From positions 1 to 36,484 of the forward strand of contig DRHS01000215.1 in NCBI GenBank assembly GCA_011053095.1: a stretch of DNA of 36,484 nucleotides, in the 5' to 3' direction. The number at the start of each line of letters is the position of its first letter. Positions within the stretch are counted from its first letter, which is position 1. Positions 24,551-33,900 of the stretch are shown here, piece after piece. The translations under genes were made by a program, and so were the position numbers. The notes under the pieces are model-generated. The model was not told the origin of the DNA. It ran no database searches and was given only the letters and a program-made list of their open reading frames with translations. The stretch is from Bacteroides sp. (GTDB lineage Bacteria; Bacteroidota; Bacteroidia; Bacteroidales; SM23-62).

Positions 24551-25753
24551 TCAGAGAAGCCATTTTAACAGGGGATTCATAACACTAAGTACCGGCAGTT
24601 CCATATAAAGCTGATACTGATTGCGAAATAGGTGGTCAAGCTGCGGATACTGTTTTACAAGCGGAATAAAAAGACGCTCATTGGACAAGAATCTTAACAG
24701 GGCTTCCAGCATTGGGTCGAAAAAGAGAAAAATAAAGGCATAACTGTCCAGGAACCAGATAAGAAGTGTCCACACCAAAATTTTAATGAGCATTCCGTAG
24801 CTTAGCAGGTAAGAGGATTTTGGTTTTGTACCGCTTATGGCAAGAAAAAAACCTGAGAGCAAACCGCCAAGAACCAGTCCAATAGGTAAACTGAGCCTTG
24901 AAAACGGGATCTGTGGCACATAAATCAAACACAATAAAAGAACAGAGATTTTAATAAGCGAAGCCAATGAGTGAACGATAAATGCTTTCCGGCTCCTTGG
25001 GATCCTGATGATTTTGTAGTCCCGGTTGATGCCGGACCTCTTCCCGTCAATAGCGCCGAAGTTTTGAACACGGATGTTTTTTATCCGAAAGAGAGAAACC
25101 TTATAGGAAAAAGCCATTGCTTTCTGTCCCGGGCAGTAATAACACTCCTGGCCTGAATGATGAAAAAAACCATCGCGGAGTTTGCCAAGATCACTTAAAT
25201 GATAGTAGAAGGAATCAATCCTGAAATAGTTTTTCCAGTTGTTGATCACAAAAAACATCAACATCAGTGCAATTATCCAGAATATAATATACCCGGTCGG
25301 GTGTTCTGAGACCTCCTCACTGATCAGGGGCAACACAATGAATATGCCAATAAGCGGAAAGACAAGAACACGAATGAAATATCGAAGAGTTAATATAAGA
25401 TCATGCCAGCCGCTTTTTTTGAATGCTTCCTGCTCCTGCTTGAATTTTTCAAATTTCATCCTGGCGTATCGACGGGCTGCTTCCTGAGCCGCTTCACGTG
25501 CACGCTCGTATTGGGCACGTGCGAATTCCTGGTTGTCAGTCCTGTCACGACTGAGATAATACGCATGCAGATCACGATTCATCAGGATTTCATATGCTTC
25601 AGTGATCTCGATAAATCGATCATGTGAATCCGGGGCTTTGTTAATGTCCGGATGAAATTTCTTGGCCATAGCCCGGTAAGCCTGCTTGATATCTTCAGGT
25701 TTTGCATCCCGTTTAAGCCCAAGTATTTTATGATAGTCCTTATAGCCGGGCAT
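24551..25753 (-). CDS. Membrane-anchored J-domain (DnaJ-like) protein
   Basis: A 400-residue protein. Residues about 5-68 are a J domain with the essential HPD at 34-36, the site that stimulates Hsp70 (DnaK) ATPase. A charged Ala/Arg/Glu-rich helix follows (about 74-113), then hydrophobic segments at about 119-144, 154-172, 261-280, 288-307 and 318-345. A soluble loop between the second and third carries CYYC (C204, C207), which might bind metal or be redox-active. It lacks the zinc-finger and C-terminal substrate domains of DnaJ, so it probably recruits DnaK to the membrane for an unknown client. It stands upstream of the small PD-(D/E)XK-like gene. Confidence 0.85.
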   Translation of the reverse strand: MPGYKDYHKILGLKRDAKPEDIKQAYRAMAKKFHPDINKAPDSHDRFIEITEAYEILMNRDLHAYYLSRDRTDNQEFARAQYERAREAAQEAARRYARMKFEKFKQEQEAFKKSGWHDLILTLRYFIRVLVFPLIGIFIVLPLISEEVSEHPTGYIIFWIIALMLMFFVINNWKNYFRIDSFYYHLSDLGKLRDGFFHHSGQECYYCPGQKAMAFSYKVSLFRIKNIRVQNFGAIDGKRSGINRDYKIIRIPRSRKAFIVHSLASLIKISVLLLCLIYVPQIPFSRLSLPIGLVLGGLLSGFFLAISGTKPKSSYLLSYGMLIKILVWTLLIWFLDSYAFIFLFFDPMLEALLRFLSNERLFIPLVKQYPQLDHLFRNQYQLYMELPVLSVMNPLLKWLL

Positions 25754-25925
25754 CGACTTTTAGCTGTATTTTATGAATATCAGGTAATTGCGCAGTATAA
25801 TAAAGATTCTTTTGGTTGCAATGAAGAATTATCGCATTAAATTGCCATATCTTAGCCTTGAAGGTATGAAAAAATCATTCAGCTTGTAAAAATCTCGTAT
25901 TTTTAAGACAAAATCAGACACAACC

Positions 25926-27539
25926 ATGACAGATCAGGTTTCTTTAACATTCCCTTCCATGTTCAGGAAGACAGCAGAACAATTTGGAGATTCAAATGCA
26001 CTTTCTTTTGTTGGGGAAAATCCAATGAGCTACCGGGAAGTTCAGAAAAAAATTAATTTGGTTATTGCACACCTGGAATCTCTGGGAATCGAACCAGGCG
26101 ACAAGGTGGCAATCCTGAGCACGAATATGCCCAACTGGGGAATAGCATATTTTGCCATCACGTTTATGGGGGCCATTGTGGTACCAATGCTTCCCGATTT
26201 CCTTCCCAAGGAACTTGAAAACATACTGGTGCATTCGGAATCAAGAGCAATTTTCGTATCAGAGGGACTGATGCCAAAACTGAAGGATGTGAATGCTCCC
26301 ACACTCGAACACACAATTCCGATAGAAGATTTTTCCGCTTTTAACAAGACAACAGACCTCAATAAATATAAAGTAAATGAGGAAGATCTTGCAGCAATTA
26401 TATATACCTCTGGCACAACAGGCTCTTCCAAGGGGGTTATGCTCACCCACAAAAACATTAGCTCAAATGTTCTTGCCTGCGCTCTTCTTCACCCCATCAC
26501 TGAAAAAGACCGTTTTGTGTCCGTTCTTCCCATGTCTCACACCCTTGAAAACACTGTCGGATTCATGTTACCCATTATGAGCGGGGCCTGTATATATTAT
26601 ATAAAAAAGCCCCCGTCACCGACCATTCTTATGGCTGCGCTTGCGGAAATAAAGCCTACGATTATGCTTACGGTGCCAATGGTGATCGAAAAGATATATT
26701 TCCAGAGGGTAAAACCAGCCCTTGAGGGAAGCAAAACAATGCGAGCACTTATGGGCATACCTTTTATGCGTCGAACATTTCACAAAGCCGCAGGAAAAAA
26801 ATTAATGAAAACATTTGGTGGGAACCTAACGTTCTTTGGCATAGGCGGGGCTAAATTGAATTCCGTAGTAGAACAGTTCCTTCTTGAGGCAGATTTTCCG
26901 TATGCCATAGGTTATGGACTTACGGAAACAGCACCTATGCTGGCCGGGGCAGTTCCCGGAAAAACCCTGCTTGGCTCAACCGGTCTTGCGGCCGATGGAG
27001 TTGAACTGAGGATCAATGATCCAGACCCCGAAACCGGGGAAGGAGAGATCTGGGCCAGGGGACCAAATGTTATGCAGGGATATTATAAGGAACCCGAACT
27101 AACAGCAGAAGTTCTTACCGAAGATAAATGGTTCAGAACGGGAGACCTTGGAACCTTCGACAGGAATAATAACCTGTTTATAAAAGGCAGAATTAAAAAC
27201 ATGATCGTAGGATCAAGCGGAGAAAATATCTATCCCGAGGAAATTGAATTTGTGATCAATAATTTCAGGCATGTAGTGGAATCTTTGGTCATTGAGAAAA
27301 AAGGGAAGCTGGTGGCCATGGTACATATCAATATGGAAGAAATGGAACAGGCTTATCAACATCTTAAAGAGGAAGTCAGCAATTTTATGGAAGAAAAAAC
27401 TGAAGAGATCCTGAAAGAGGTTAAATCTTACGTTAACGCCAGGGTTAATAAATTTTCCCAGGTTAGTTCGGTCGTTCACCAGACTTCACCGTTCCAGAAA
27501 ACAGCCACACAGAAAATCAAGCGATTCCTTTATTCCTGA
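25926..27539 (+). CDS. Long-chain fatty acid--CoA ligase (AMP-binding, FadD-like)
   Basis: Activates a carboxylic acid, probably a fatty acid, to acyl-AMP and then acyl-CoA. The 537-residue product has the P-loop YTSGTTGSSKG (160-170), GYGLTETAP (about 334-342), the adenylate-binding RTGDLGTFDRNNNLFIKGR (about 400-418) and a C-terminal TATQKIKR with the catalytic Lys. No membrane segment or carrier domain is present. The start ATG follows a 172-base divergent spacer shared with the J-domain gene. It may be co-transcribed with the WecA-like gene, which starts 59 bases after its stop. The chain length it prefers cannot be told from sequence. Confidence 0.9.
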   Translation: MTDQVSLTFPSMFRKTAEQFGDSNALSFVGENPMSYREVQKKINLVIAHLESLGIEPGDKVAILSTNMPNWGIAYFAITFMGAIVVPMLPDFLPKELENILVHSESRAIFVSEGLMPKLKDVNAPTLEHTIPIEDFSAFNKTTDLNKYKVNEEDLAAIIYTSGTTGSSKGVMLTHKNISSNVLACALLHPITEKDRFVSVLPMSHTLENTVGFMLPIMSGACIYYIKKPPSPTILMAALAEIKPTIMLTVPMVIEKIYFQRVKPALEGSKTMRALMGIPFMRRTFHKAAGKKLMKTFGGNLTFFGIGGAKLNSVVEQFLLEADFPYAIGYGLTETAPMLAGAVPGKTLLGSTGLAADGVELRINDPDPETGEGEIWARGPNVMQGYYKEPELTAEVLTEDKWFRTGDLGTFDRNNNLFIKGRIKNMIVGSSGENIYPEEIEFVINNFRHVVESLVIEKKGKLVAMVHINMEEMEQAYQHLKEEVSNFMEEKTEEILKEVKSYVNARVNKFSQVSSVVHQTSPFQKTATQKIKRFLYS

Positions 27540-27598
27540 TTATCGTCCGCAAATAAAATTTGCATATCCGGAGTACAAATTTGAACTTTATACTTCTA

Positions 27599-28654
27599 AT
27601 GCAGAACGGAATACTTCTGGGAGGATTTTTATCCGCACTGGCTATAAGCCTGCTTGCTATCCCAAGTATTATTAAGGTTGCCATTAGCAAGGGACTTTAT
27701 GGCGTTCAGAGAGACAAGGGTTCCAGGGGGAGAAAGGTGCCTACTCTTGGGGGACTGGCTATTTTTGCCGGAGTTTTGATTCCGCTTAGCCTGCTGGCCG
27801 ATTTTTCTGAACTCCCTGTATTACCCTACCTGATTGCCGGAGCATTACTGCTGTTTTTTATTGGCCTGAAAGACGATATACTTATAATCGCCCCCTGGTG
27901 GAAGCTGTTGGGACAGTTTCTGGTTGCCCTGGTCGTTTGCATGCCCGGACGACTGAGAATAATGAATCCGGGAGGATTGATGGGACTTGGTCCCGGTAAT
28001 GAAGCCTTCAGTATCCTGATAACAGTTCTGGGTATTGTAGCTGTAATAAACAGCTATAACCTTATTGATGGTATTGATGGACTGGCAGCGGGGATCGGAC
28101 TGCTCGCCTCTGCTGTTTTCGGAATCGTTTTTTATCTGGCAGAACTTCAGGTATGGACACTGATGGCGGTTATATTCTCCGGAAGCCTGGCCGGCTTTGC
28201 ATGGTACAATGTTTTCAGTCCCACGAAAAAGATTTACATGGGAGACACCGGCTCCCTGCTTCTTGGATTTTTGATGTCACTGATGGCTGTGCGTATTCTG
28301 AACATTGAAGAGATTAATTTTTTAAACCTGCAGGTTAAAATACCCCTGGCCTTTGTTCTTGCAGTCTTGATCGTACCGCTATTTGATCTTTTGCGCATCA
28401 TTATTATAAGGATTTTCCAACGTCGATCCCCTTTGTCACCCGACCGGAACCATATTCATTACAGACTGGTAGATGCGGGTTTATCCCATCTTCAGTCCAC
28501 TGGTGTCTTGCTGGGTGTAAACCTGGTAATTATTGCATTGGTCCTTTTCATTCAAGGGGCAGGAGAAATTCCGGCAATCCTGTTATTGCTGGCAGCAGCA
28601 ACAATACTCTCCCTGCTACCCGGGATTTATATCCGAAAGAAAAATAAACTCTGA
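27599..28654 (+). CDS. Undecaprenyl-phosphate sugar-1-phosphate transferase (WecA/MraY family)
   Basis: A 351-residue polytopic enzyme of the PNPT family that moves a HexNAc-1-phosphate from a UDP-sugar to undecaprenyl phosphate, beginning a lipid-linked glycan. It has the conserved GLKDD with Asp91-Asp92, NLIDGIDGLA (154-163), MGDTGS (214-219), and the cytoplasmic DRNHIHYRL (282-290). That last motif matches the WecA-type HIHHRL loop better than MraY. About ten to eleven hydrophobic segments are seen. I start at the ATG at 27599; the longer frame begins with TTG at 27560 and adds poorly hydrophobic residues. It may serve O-antigen, capsule or enterobacterial-common-antigen-like polymer synthesis. 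Confidence 0.9.
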   Translation: MQNGILLGGFLSALAISLLAIPSIIKVAISKGLYGVQRDKGSRGRKVPTLGGLAIFAGVLIPLSLLADFSELPVLPYLIAGALLLFFIGLKDDILIIAPWWKLLGQFLVALVVCMPGRLRIMNPGGLMGLGPGNEAFSILITVLGIVAVINSYNLIDGIDGLAAGIGLLASAVFGIVFYLAELQVWTLMAVIFSGSLAGFAWYNVFSPTKKIYMGDTGSLLLGFLMSLMAVRILNIEEINFLNLQVKIPLAFVLAVLIVPLFDLLRIIIIRIFQRRSPLSPDRNHIHYRLVDAGLSHLQSTGVLLGVNLVIIALVLFIQGAGEIPAILLLLAAATILSLLPGIYIRKKNKL

Positions 28655-28733
28655 TTTATTAGATTTTTATACAGGGAGGTGATCAGGTTCAACAGTTCTA
28701 CGCTTTTTTGGGAAACCCATACAGACAAATGGA

Positions 28734-29747
28734 TTATTTCTGATGTGCTGCAAGGAAAAGATCAGCGGTTTTCTTGATAGACTGGCTTACAGAAATGAAT
28801 TCTATGCCGGTCGCTTCAGTGATTTTTCGATTAGAAAAACAGGCTACTCTTCTGCTTGATCCGGCAGCATCTCTTGTGATACTTCTGGCTTTTCCGGTCA
28901 GCTTACTTTTGAGCCAGTCTGCACGCCAGGCAATGGAGATCAGGAATGGAGTTGCAAGGATGCCGGGTGGTTTTTTTACAAGTGCTTTCGCGATCATCTC
29001 AAGGACCTCCTGGTAAGACAGGTTTTCAGAGGAGACAATAAACCGTTCCCCGGCCTGATCACTTTCCATAAGATGGGTCATGGAATGTATAACATCCCGG
29101 ATATCAACATAACCGGTTACCCCCAGGGTATAGAACTTCATCCCGTTCCAGACAACGGTAAACAAATATGAAGAACTTCGATTCCAGTCTCCCGGTCCGA
29201 TAATAATTGAAGGATTTACGATCACAGCATTTAGTCCCTCAGCAATCCCTCTCCAGACCTCCATTTCCGACTGGAACTTGCTTATTGAATACATTGACCG
29301 GGACCTGGAATTTGTCCGCTGCAAATCCTCCGTTATATCTGTGCCCGGGGGAGCAGAACCGAGTGCAGCAGTTGAACTTACATAGCACAGCTTGCGGATG
29401 TTTTTTTCGAGGCAGGCATTTACAACGTTGGCAGTACCCCCGGCATTATTGTACAGAAGGGCAGATACTGAACCTGACTGGAAAGAAACCTCGGCTGCCG
29501 CATGATAGACATAATCAATCCCGTCCATGATATTAAGCAGGGAATCGATATCAGTAATATCACCGTGAACCCACTCAATTTTCCCGAATCTTTCTTCCGG
29601 GTTATCCAGGTAGATGGAAAAAATACTTAGCACACCTTGAGTATCAGACATGGGCCTGTGAATGGCCCTTACCCGGTCATATTTTCCGGTGAGCTCAAGC
29701 AAGAGATGACTTCCCACCAATCCGGTACCTCCAGTAACAAGAATCAT
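28734..29747 (-). CDS. NAD(P)-dependent epimerase / dihydroflavonol-4-reductase-like SDR
   Basis: A 337-residue extended short-chain dehydrogenase with the Rossmann motif GGTGLVGSH (residues 6-14), a HAAAEVSF segment near 86-93 and the catalytic YSISK (about 153-157). In the family such proteins change sugars or reduce ketones using NAD(P)H; the substrate pocket does not reveal which. I start at the ATG at 29747; the frame could extend to a TTG two codons upstream. It is convergent with the WecA-like gene (79 bases apart) and 110 bases from the plus-strand small gene at 29858. A nucleotide-sugar epimerase role would fit the glycan genes nearby. Confidence 0.88.
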   Translation of the reverse strand: MILVTGGTGLVGSHLLLELTGKYDRVRAIHRPMSDTQGVLSIFSIYLDNPEERFGKIEWVHGDITDIDSLLNIMDGIDYVYHAAAEVSFQSGSVSALLYNNAGGTANVVNACLEKNIRKLCYVSSTAALGSAPPGTDITEDLQRTNSRSRSMYSISKFQSEMEVWRGIAEGLNAVIVNPSIIIGPGDWNRSSSYLFTVVWNGMKFYTLGVTGYVDIRDVIHSMTHLMESDQAGERFIVSSENLSYQEVLEMIAKALVKKPPGILATPFLISIAWRADWLKSKLTGKARSITRDAAGSSRRVACFSNRKITEATGIEFISVSQSIKKTADLFLAAHQK

Positions 29748-29857
29748 GAACAAATATTTAAAAAGCAGGTTAAATTTAAAAAAAACAAAGACAAGGGACT
29801 GATTTTTCGGCTTTTTCTGGATTAAGTAACAAACAGACCTGTGTTAAATCAGATCAT

Positions 29858-30193
29858 ATGAACTCAGACAGCAATTATGACCTTACCTTTTCCCTGGTAG
29901 CGGGACTGGGTGATTCGGCAGAAGAAAACACTGATTTTTCAAGTTTCCTTCGGATAAGGAGGGAGCTGAATCATTTCCTGCTAAACCTGAATCACAGCAA
30001 TTGCGCTGAAGGCGCCGGACAACAAATTCATTTTTTATTCATGGCTCTTCAGCATTTGGATAATGTGGAAAAAGAGATAAGGATCTCTGTTGCCGGGGAT
30101 GAGCTGATTAACCTGGAAAAGATTCATAATAAGATCAGGGGACTGAAAATGCTAATACTGAACTATATCAGGCAGCTCACATCCGAAAATTAA
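29858..30193 (+). CDS. Small hypothetical protein
   Basis: A 111-residue protein I do not recognise. It is largely helical in character, with no signal peptide, membrane segment or metal motif; one cysteine (C50) is present. The ATG at 29858 lies in a 110-base spacer divergent from the epimerase, and the stop overlaps the convergent ribE stop by 3 bases through a shared TTAA. Amino-acid composition is normal for a real protein, and the gene fills an otherwise empty interval, but there is no family evidence. A small cytosolic helical protein is the most that can be said. Confidence 0.5.
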   Translation: MNSDSNYDLTFSLVAGLGDSAEENTDFSSFLRIRRELNHFLLNLNHSNCAEGAGQQIHFLFMALQHLDNVEKEIRISVAGDELINLEKIHNKIRGLKMLILNYIRQLTSEN

Positions 30194-30789
30194 ATTTTAC
30201 CGAGTTGTTTCAGAATTTTAGCGATGTATTTTCCGATGATATCAAATTCCAGGTTTACAGTGGTGCCGGTTTTGAACTCATGAAAATTTGTCACCTCGTA
30301 GGTGTATGGAATGATGGCTACCTGAAAGGTGTTCTGCCGTGAGTTGACAACAGTAAGGCTCACACCGTTAACTGACACCGAACCCTTCTCGACCGTCAGG
30401 TGCTCTTCTGTTTTAGGCTCGTACTGAAAGGTATAGTACCAGCTGCCATCTGATTCCCTGACCTCTGTACATTTTGCAGTGAGGTCCACATGTCCCTGAA
30501 CCATATGTCCGTCAAGCCTCCCGTCGGCTTTAACACTCCTCTCCAGATTAACCTTTGTTCCGGGTTGCCAGCTCCCAAGGTTAGTCTTCAAAAGAGTTTC
30601 CTGTATCGCCGTTACCGTATATTCTGTGTCTGTGACCTTGACAACCGTCAGACATACCCCGTCGTGAGAAACACTCTGGTCGATGTCAAGTTCACCCAGG
30701 AATGAACATGAAAGGCTGAAATGTATGTTTTCCCTGTCCTTTTCAACACGGGTTACAGTGGCAGTTTCTTCAACAATTCCTGAAAACAT
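30190..30789 (-). CDS. ribE: Riboflavin synthase, alpha chain
   Basis: Catalyses the dismutation of two 6,7-dimethyl-8-ribityllumazine molecules to riboflavin and a pyrimidinedione, the last step of riboflavin synthesis. The 199-residue protein has two homologous lumazine-binding domains: the first opens MFSGIVEETATV (1-12) with DGVCLTV (43-49), and the second starts near residue 98 with GHMVQGHVDL, then KGSVSVNGVSLTV (135-147). Its start is the ATG at 30789, divergent from ileS across 185 bases. No FMN riboswitch signature is apparent in the upstream sequence. Other rib genes are not nearby. Confidence 0.96.
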   Translation of the reverse strand: MFSGIVEETATVTRVEKDRENIHFSLSCSFLGELDIDQSVSHDGVCLTVVKVTDTEYTVTAIQETLLKTNLGSWQPGTKVNLERSVKADGRLDGHMVQGHVDLTAKCTEVRESDGSWYYTFQYEPKTEEHLTVEKGSVSVNGVSLTVVNSRQNTFQVAIIPYTYEVTNFHEFKTGTTVNLEFDIIGKYIAKILKQLGKI

Positions 30790-30930
30790 AATTCAAGGTA
30801 TTGGTACAATGCGAAATTAACATTTATAATATTTCAATCCTTACGATTCATTCAAAATCCAAATTTATCCTTCAGGACAGGTGCGTTCTTTCCACAGGCC
30901 TGTAAACATCATGTTTTCCGAAATAATTCT

Positions 30931-30938
30931 TATCTTTG
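30931..30938 (+). promoter_or_regulatory. Candidate -7 element (TATCTTTG) for ileS
   Basis: Full TAnnTTTG match 36 bases before the ileS ATG at 30975, within the ribE/ileS divergent spacer. A -33 box is not convincing. I do not see T-box features. Confidence 0.5.
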
Positions 30939-30974
30939 TCGCTTCCTGAAAAATGAGGTGAGAAAGAGGGTAAA

Positions 30975-33900
30975 ATGAGTGCGAAATTTCCTGAATATAA
31001 GGGACTTGATCTTTCCGGAATAAACAAAGAAATTGTACAATTCTGGAAGGACAATAGTACCTTTGAACAAAGCATTGAAATACGGAAAAATGATCCAGCC
31101 TTTATTTTTTTTGAAGGTCCCCCCTCTGCCAACGGAATGCCCGGAATTCACCATGTGATTTCCAGGACAGTTAAAGATGTTTTTTGCCGGTATAAAACAC
31201 AGAAAGGTTTCCGGGTTGACCGCAAGGCCGGATGGGATACCCATGGATTGCCAATTGAGCTTGCTGTGGAGAAAACGCTTGGGATCACCAAAGAAGACAT
31301 TGGAAAAAAAATAACCATTGCCCAGTACAATGAAACCTGCCGCAAGGAGGTCATGAAATATACCCGGGAATGGGAAGAGCTTACCGAACAGATGGGCTAC
31401 TGGGTCGACATGACCGATCCCTATATCACCTACGAAAATAAATACATTGAAACACTGTGGCACCTGCTGAAGAAGCTGTATAACCTGGATCTGCTGTATA
31501 AAGGCTATACCATCCAGCCCTATTCCCCTGCTGCAGGCACGGGACTTTCGAGCCACGAACTCAACCAGCCTGGATGCTACCGGGATGTAAAGGATACGAC
31601 TATTGTCGCCTTGTTTAAGCTGATCAGGGACGAGGGCTCAGAGTTCCTTTTCCGGGAAACCGATACCGATGTTTTCATTATGGCATGGACAACAACACCA
31701 TGGACCCTGCCTTCGAATACAGCTCTGGCCATGGGACCCAAAATAGATTATGTATCGGTTAAGACCTTTAATCCCTATACCGGGGATGCGATTACAGTTG
31801 TTCTGGCAAAAGCGCTTTTTAATACCTATTTCCCGGCTGAAAATGCTGAGCTTGTCTGGGATGATTACAAACCAGGCGATAAAAAGAGACCATATATAAT
31901 ACTTGCCGAGCACAGGGGAAAAGAATTTCAACAGGTCTCATATGAGCAGCTGATCGACTGGGTGAAACCCCGCAAACCTGCATTCAGGGTTTTAATGGGA
32001 GATTTTGTGACAACCGAAGAAGGAACAGGAATTGTCCATATTGCCCCCACTTTTGGGGCAGATGACTATCGTATAGCCCAACAGAACGATATTCCTGCAT
32101 TAGTAGTGGTTGACAAGGAGGGAAATACCCAGCCCATGGTTGACCGAAAAGGGAGGATGTACCGGGTGGAAGACCTTGACGAGAGTTTTGTAAAGGAATA
32201 TGTAAACCTCGGAACCTATGGTAATTTCACTGGAAGATTTGTCAAAAATGAATACGATGAATCCATACCGGAAGGAAGCGAAACTATAGATGTCAGCATT
32301 GCTGTCAGCCTGAAGCAACAAAAAAAGGCTTTCCAGATAGCAAAATATACCCATAATTACCCCCATTGCTGGCGCACTGACAAGCCCGTACTCTATTATC
32401 CACTTTCATCATGGTTCATCCGGACCACGAAAGTAAAGGAGAGACTGCTGGAACTGAACAATACCATAAACTGGAAACCAACCTCCACGGGTACAGGGAG
32501 ATTTGGAAAGTGGCTTGAGAATTTGGTGGACTGGAACCTCTCCCGGACAAGATTCTGGGGCACGCCCCTTCCAATCTGGATGACCGAGGATAAGGATGAA
32601 ATAAAATGCATAGGATCTGTTGAGGAACTTAAGATTGAAATCGACAGGGCAGTAGAAGCTGAAGTTATGCCTGGAAATCCCCTGGCAAATTTCATTCCCG
32701 GTGACAATTCGGATGATAATTACCAGCAATTTGACCTTCACCGTCCCTTTGTTGACGATATCCTGCTGGTCTCCGATTCGGGTAAGCCAATGTACAGGGA
32801 GGCCGACCTGATAGATGTGTGGTTTGATTCCGGGGCAATGCCCTATGCCCAGTGGCATTATCCTTTTGAAAGGAAGGATGAGTTCAACAAACTGTTCCCG
32901 GCTGATTTTATATCTGAAGGTGTGGATCAGACCCGGGGTTGGTTTTTTACCCTGCATACCATTGCTACCATGATTTCAGATACAGTTTCATTTAGAAACG
33001 TCATATCACACGGACTTGTGCTTGATAAGAGCGGGAACAAAATGTCAAAACGCCTGGGCAATACCGTAGATCCTTTTGAAACCATCGAAAAACATGGTGC
33101 AGATCCCTTACGCTGGTATATGATGACCAATTCCCAGCCCTGGGACAACCTGAAATTTGACATCGATGGTGTGGATGAGGCCAGGCGTAAGTTTTTCGGC
33201 ACACTGTATAATACATATTCGTTTTTTGCCCTCTATGCAAATGTCGACGGCTTCACATATACCAAAGATGAAGTTCCTATCAGTAAGCGGCCGGAAATAG
33301 ACCGCTGGATAATATCACTCCTGAATTCCCTGATACGGGAAGTGGATCTTCAGATGAATGATTACGAACCCACAAGGGCCGGACGGGCAATCCAGGAATT
33401 TGTAGTGGAGCATCTCAGCAACTGGTATGTACGGCTGAACCGGAAACGCTTCTGGGGAGGGGATTTTGACCTTGATAAGAGGGCTGCCTATCAGACACTT
33501 TATACCTGCCTTGAAACAGTATCCAGGCTCATGGCTCCGCTTGTACCCTTCTATTCAGAAAAACTATTCACAGATCTCAACACAGCTACCCAAAAACATA
33601 AAACAGGATCAGTTCATCTCTGTGATTTTCCTGTTCATAATCCCGAATTTATTGACAGGGGACTGGAAGTAAGAATGAACCTTGCCCAGAGGATATCTTC
33701 CATGGTACTGGGACTCCGGAGAAAGGTTAATATTAAAGTGAGACAACCCCTGAACAGGTTGATGATACCTGTGCTTGATAATGGATTTCAAAAAAAGGTG
33801 GAAGCCGTTAAAGACCTTATCCTTACTGAGATCAATGTTAAGGAAATAGAATTCCTTACTGATACCAGCGGAATCCTTGTCAAGCGGATAAAACCAAACT

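Noticed and set aside
30790-30974. T-box leader upstream of ileS or FMN riboswitch upstream of ribE
   Set aside because: I found no T-box or RFN-element consensus sequences in this 185-base spacer.
30930-31556. Minus-strand frame of 208 residues at the ileS start, and another of 182 residues at 32409-32957
   Set aside because: Both are antisense to the well-conserved IleRS coding sequence.
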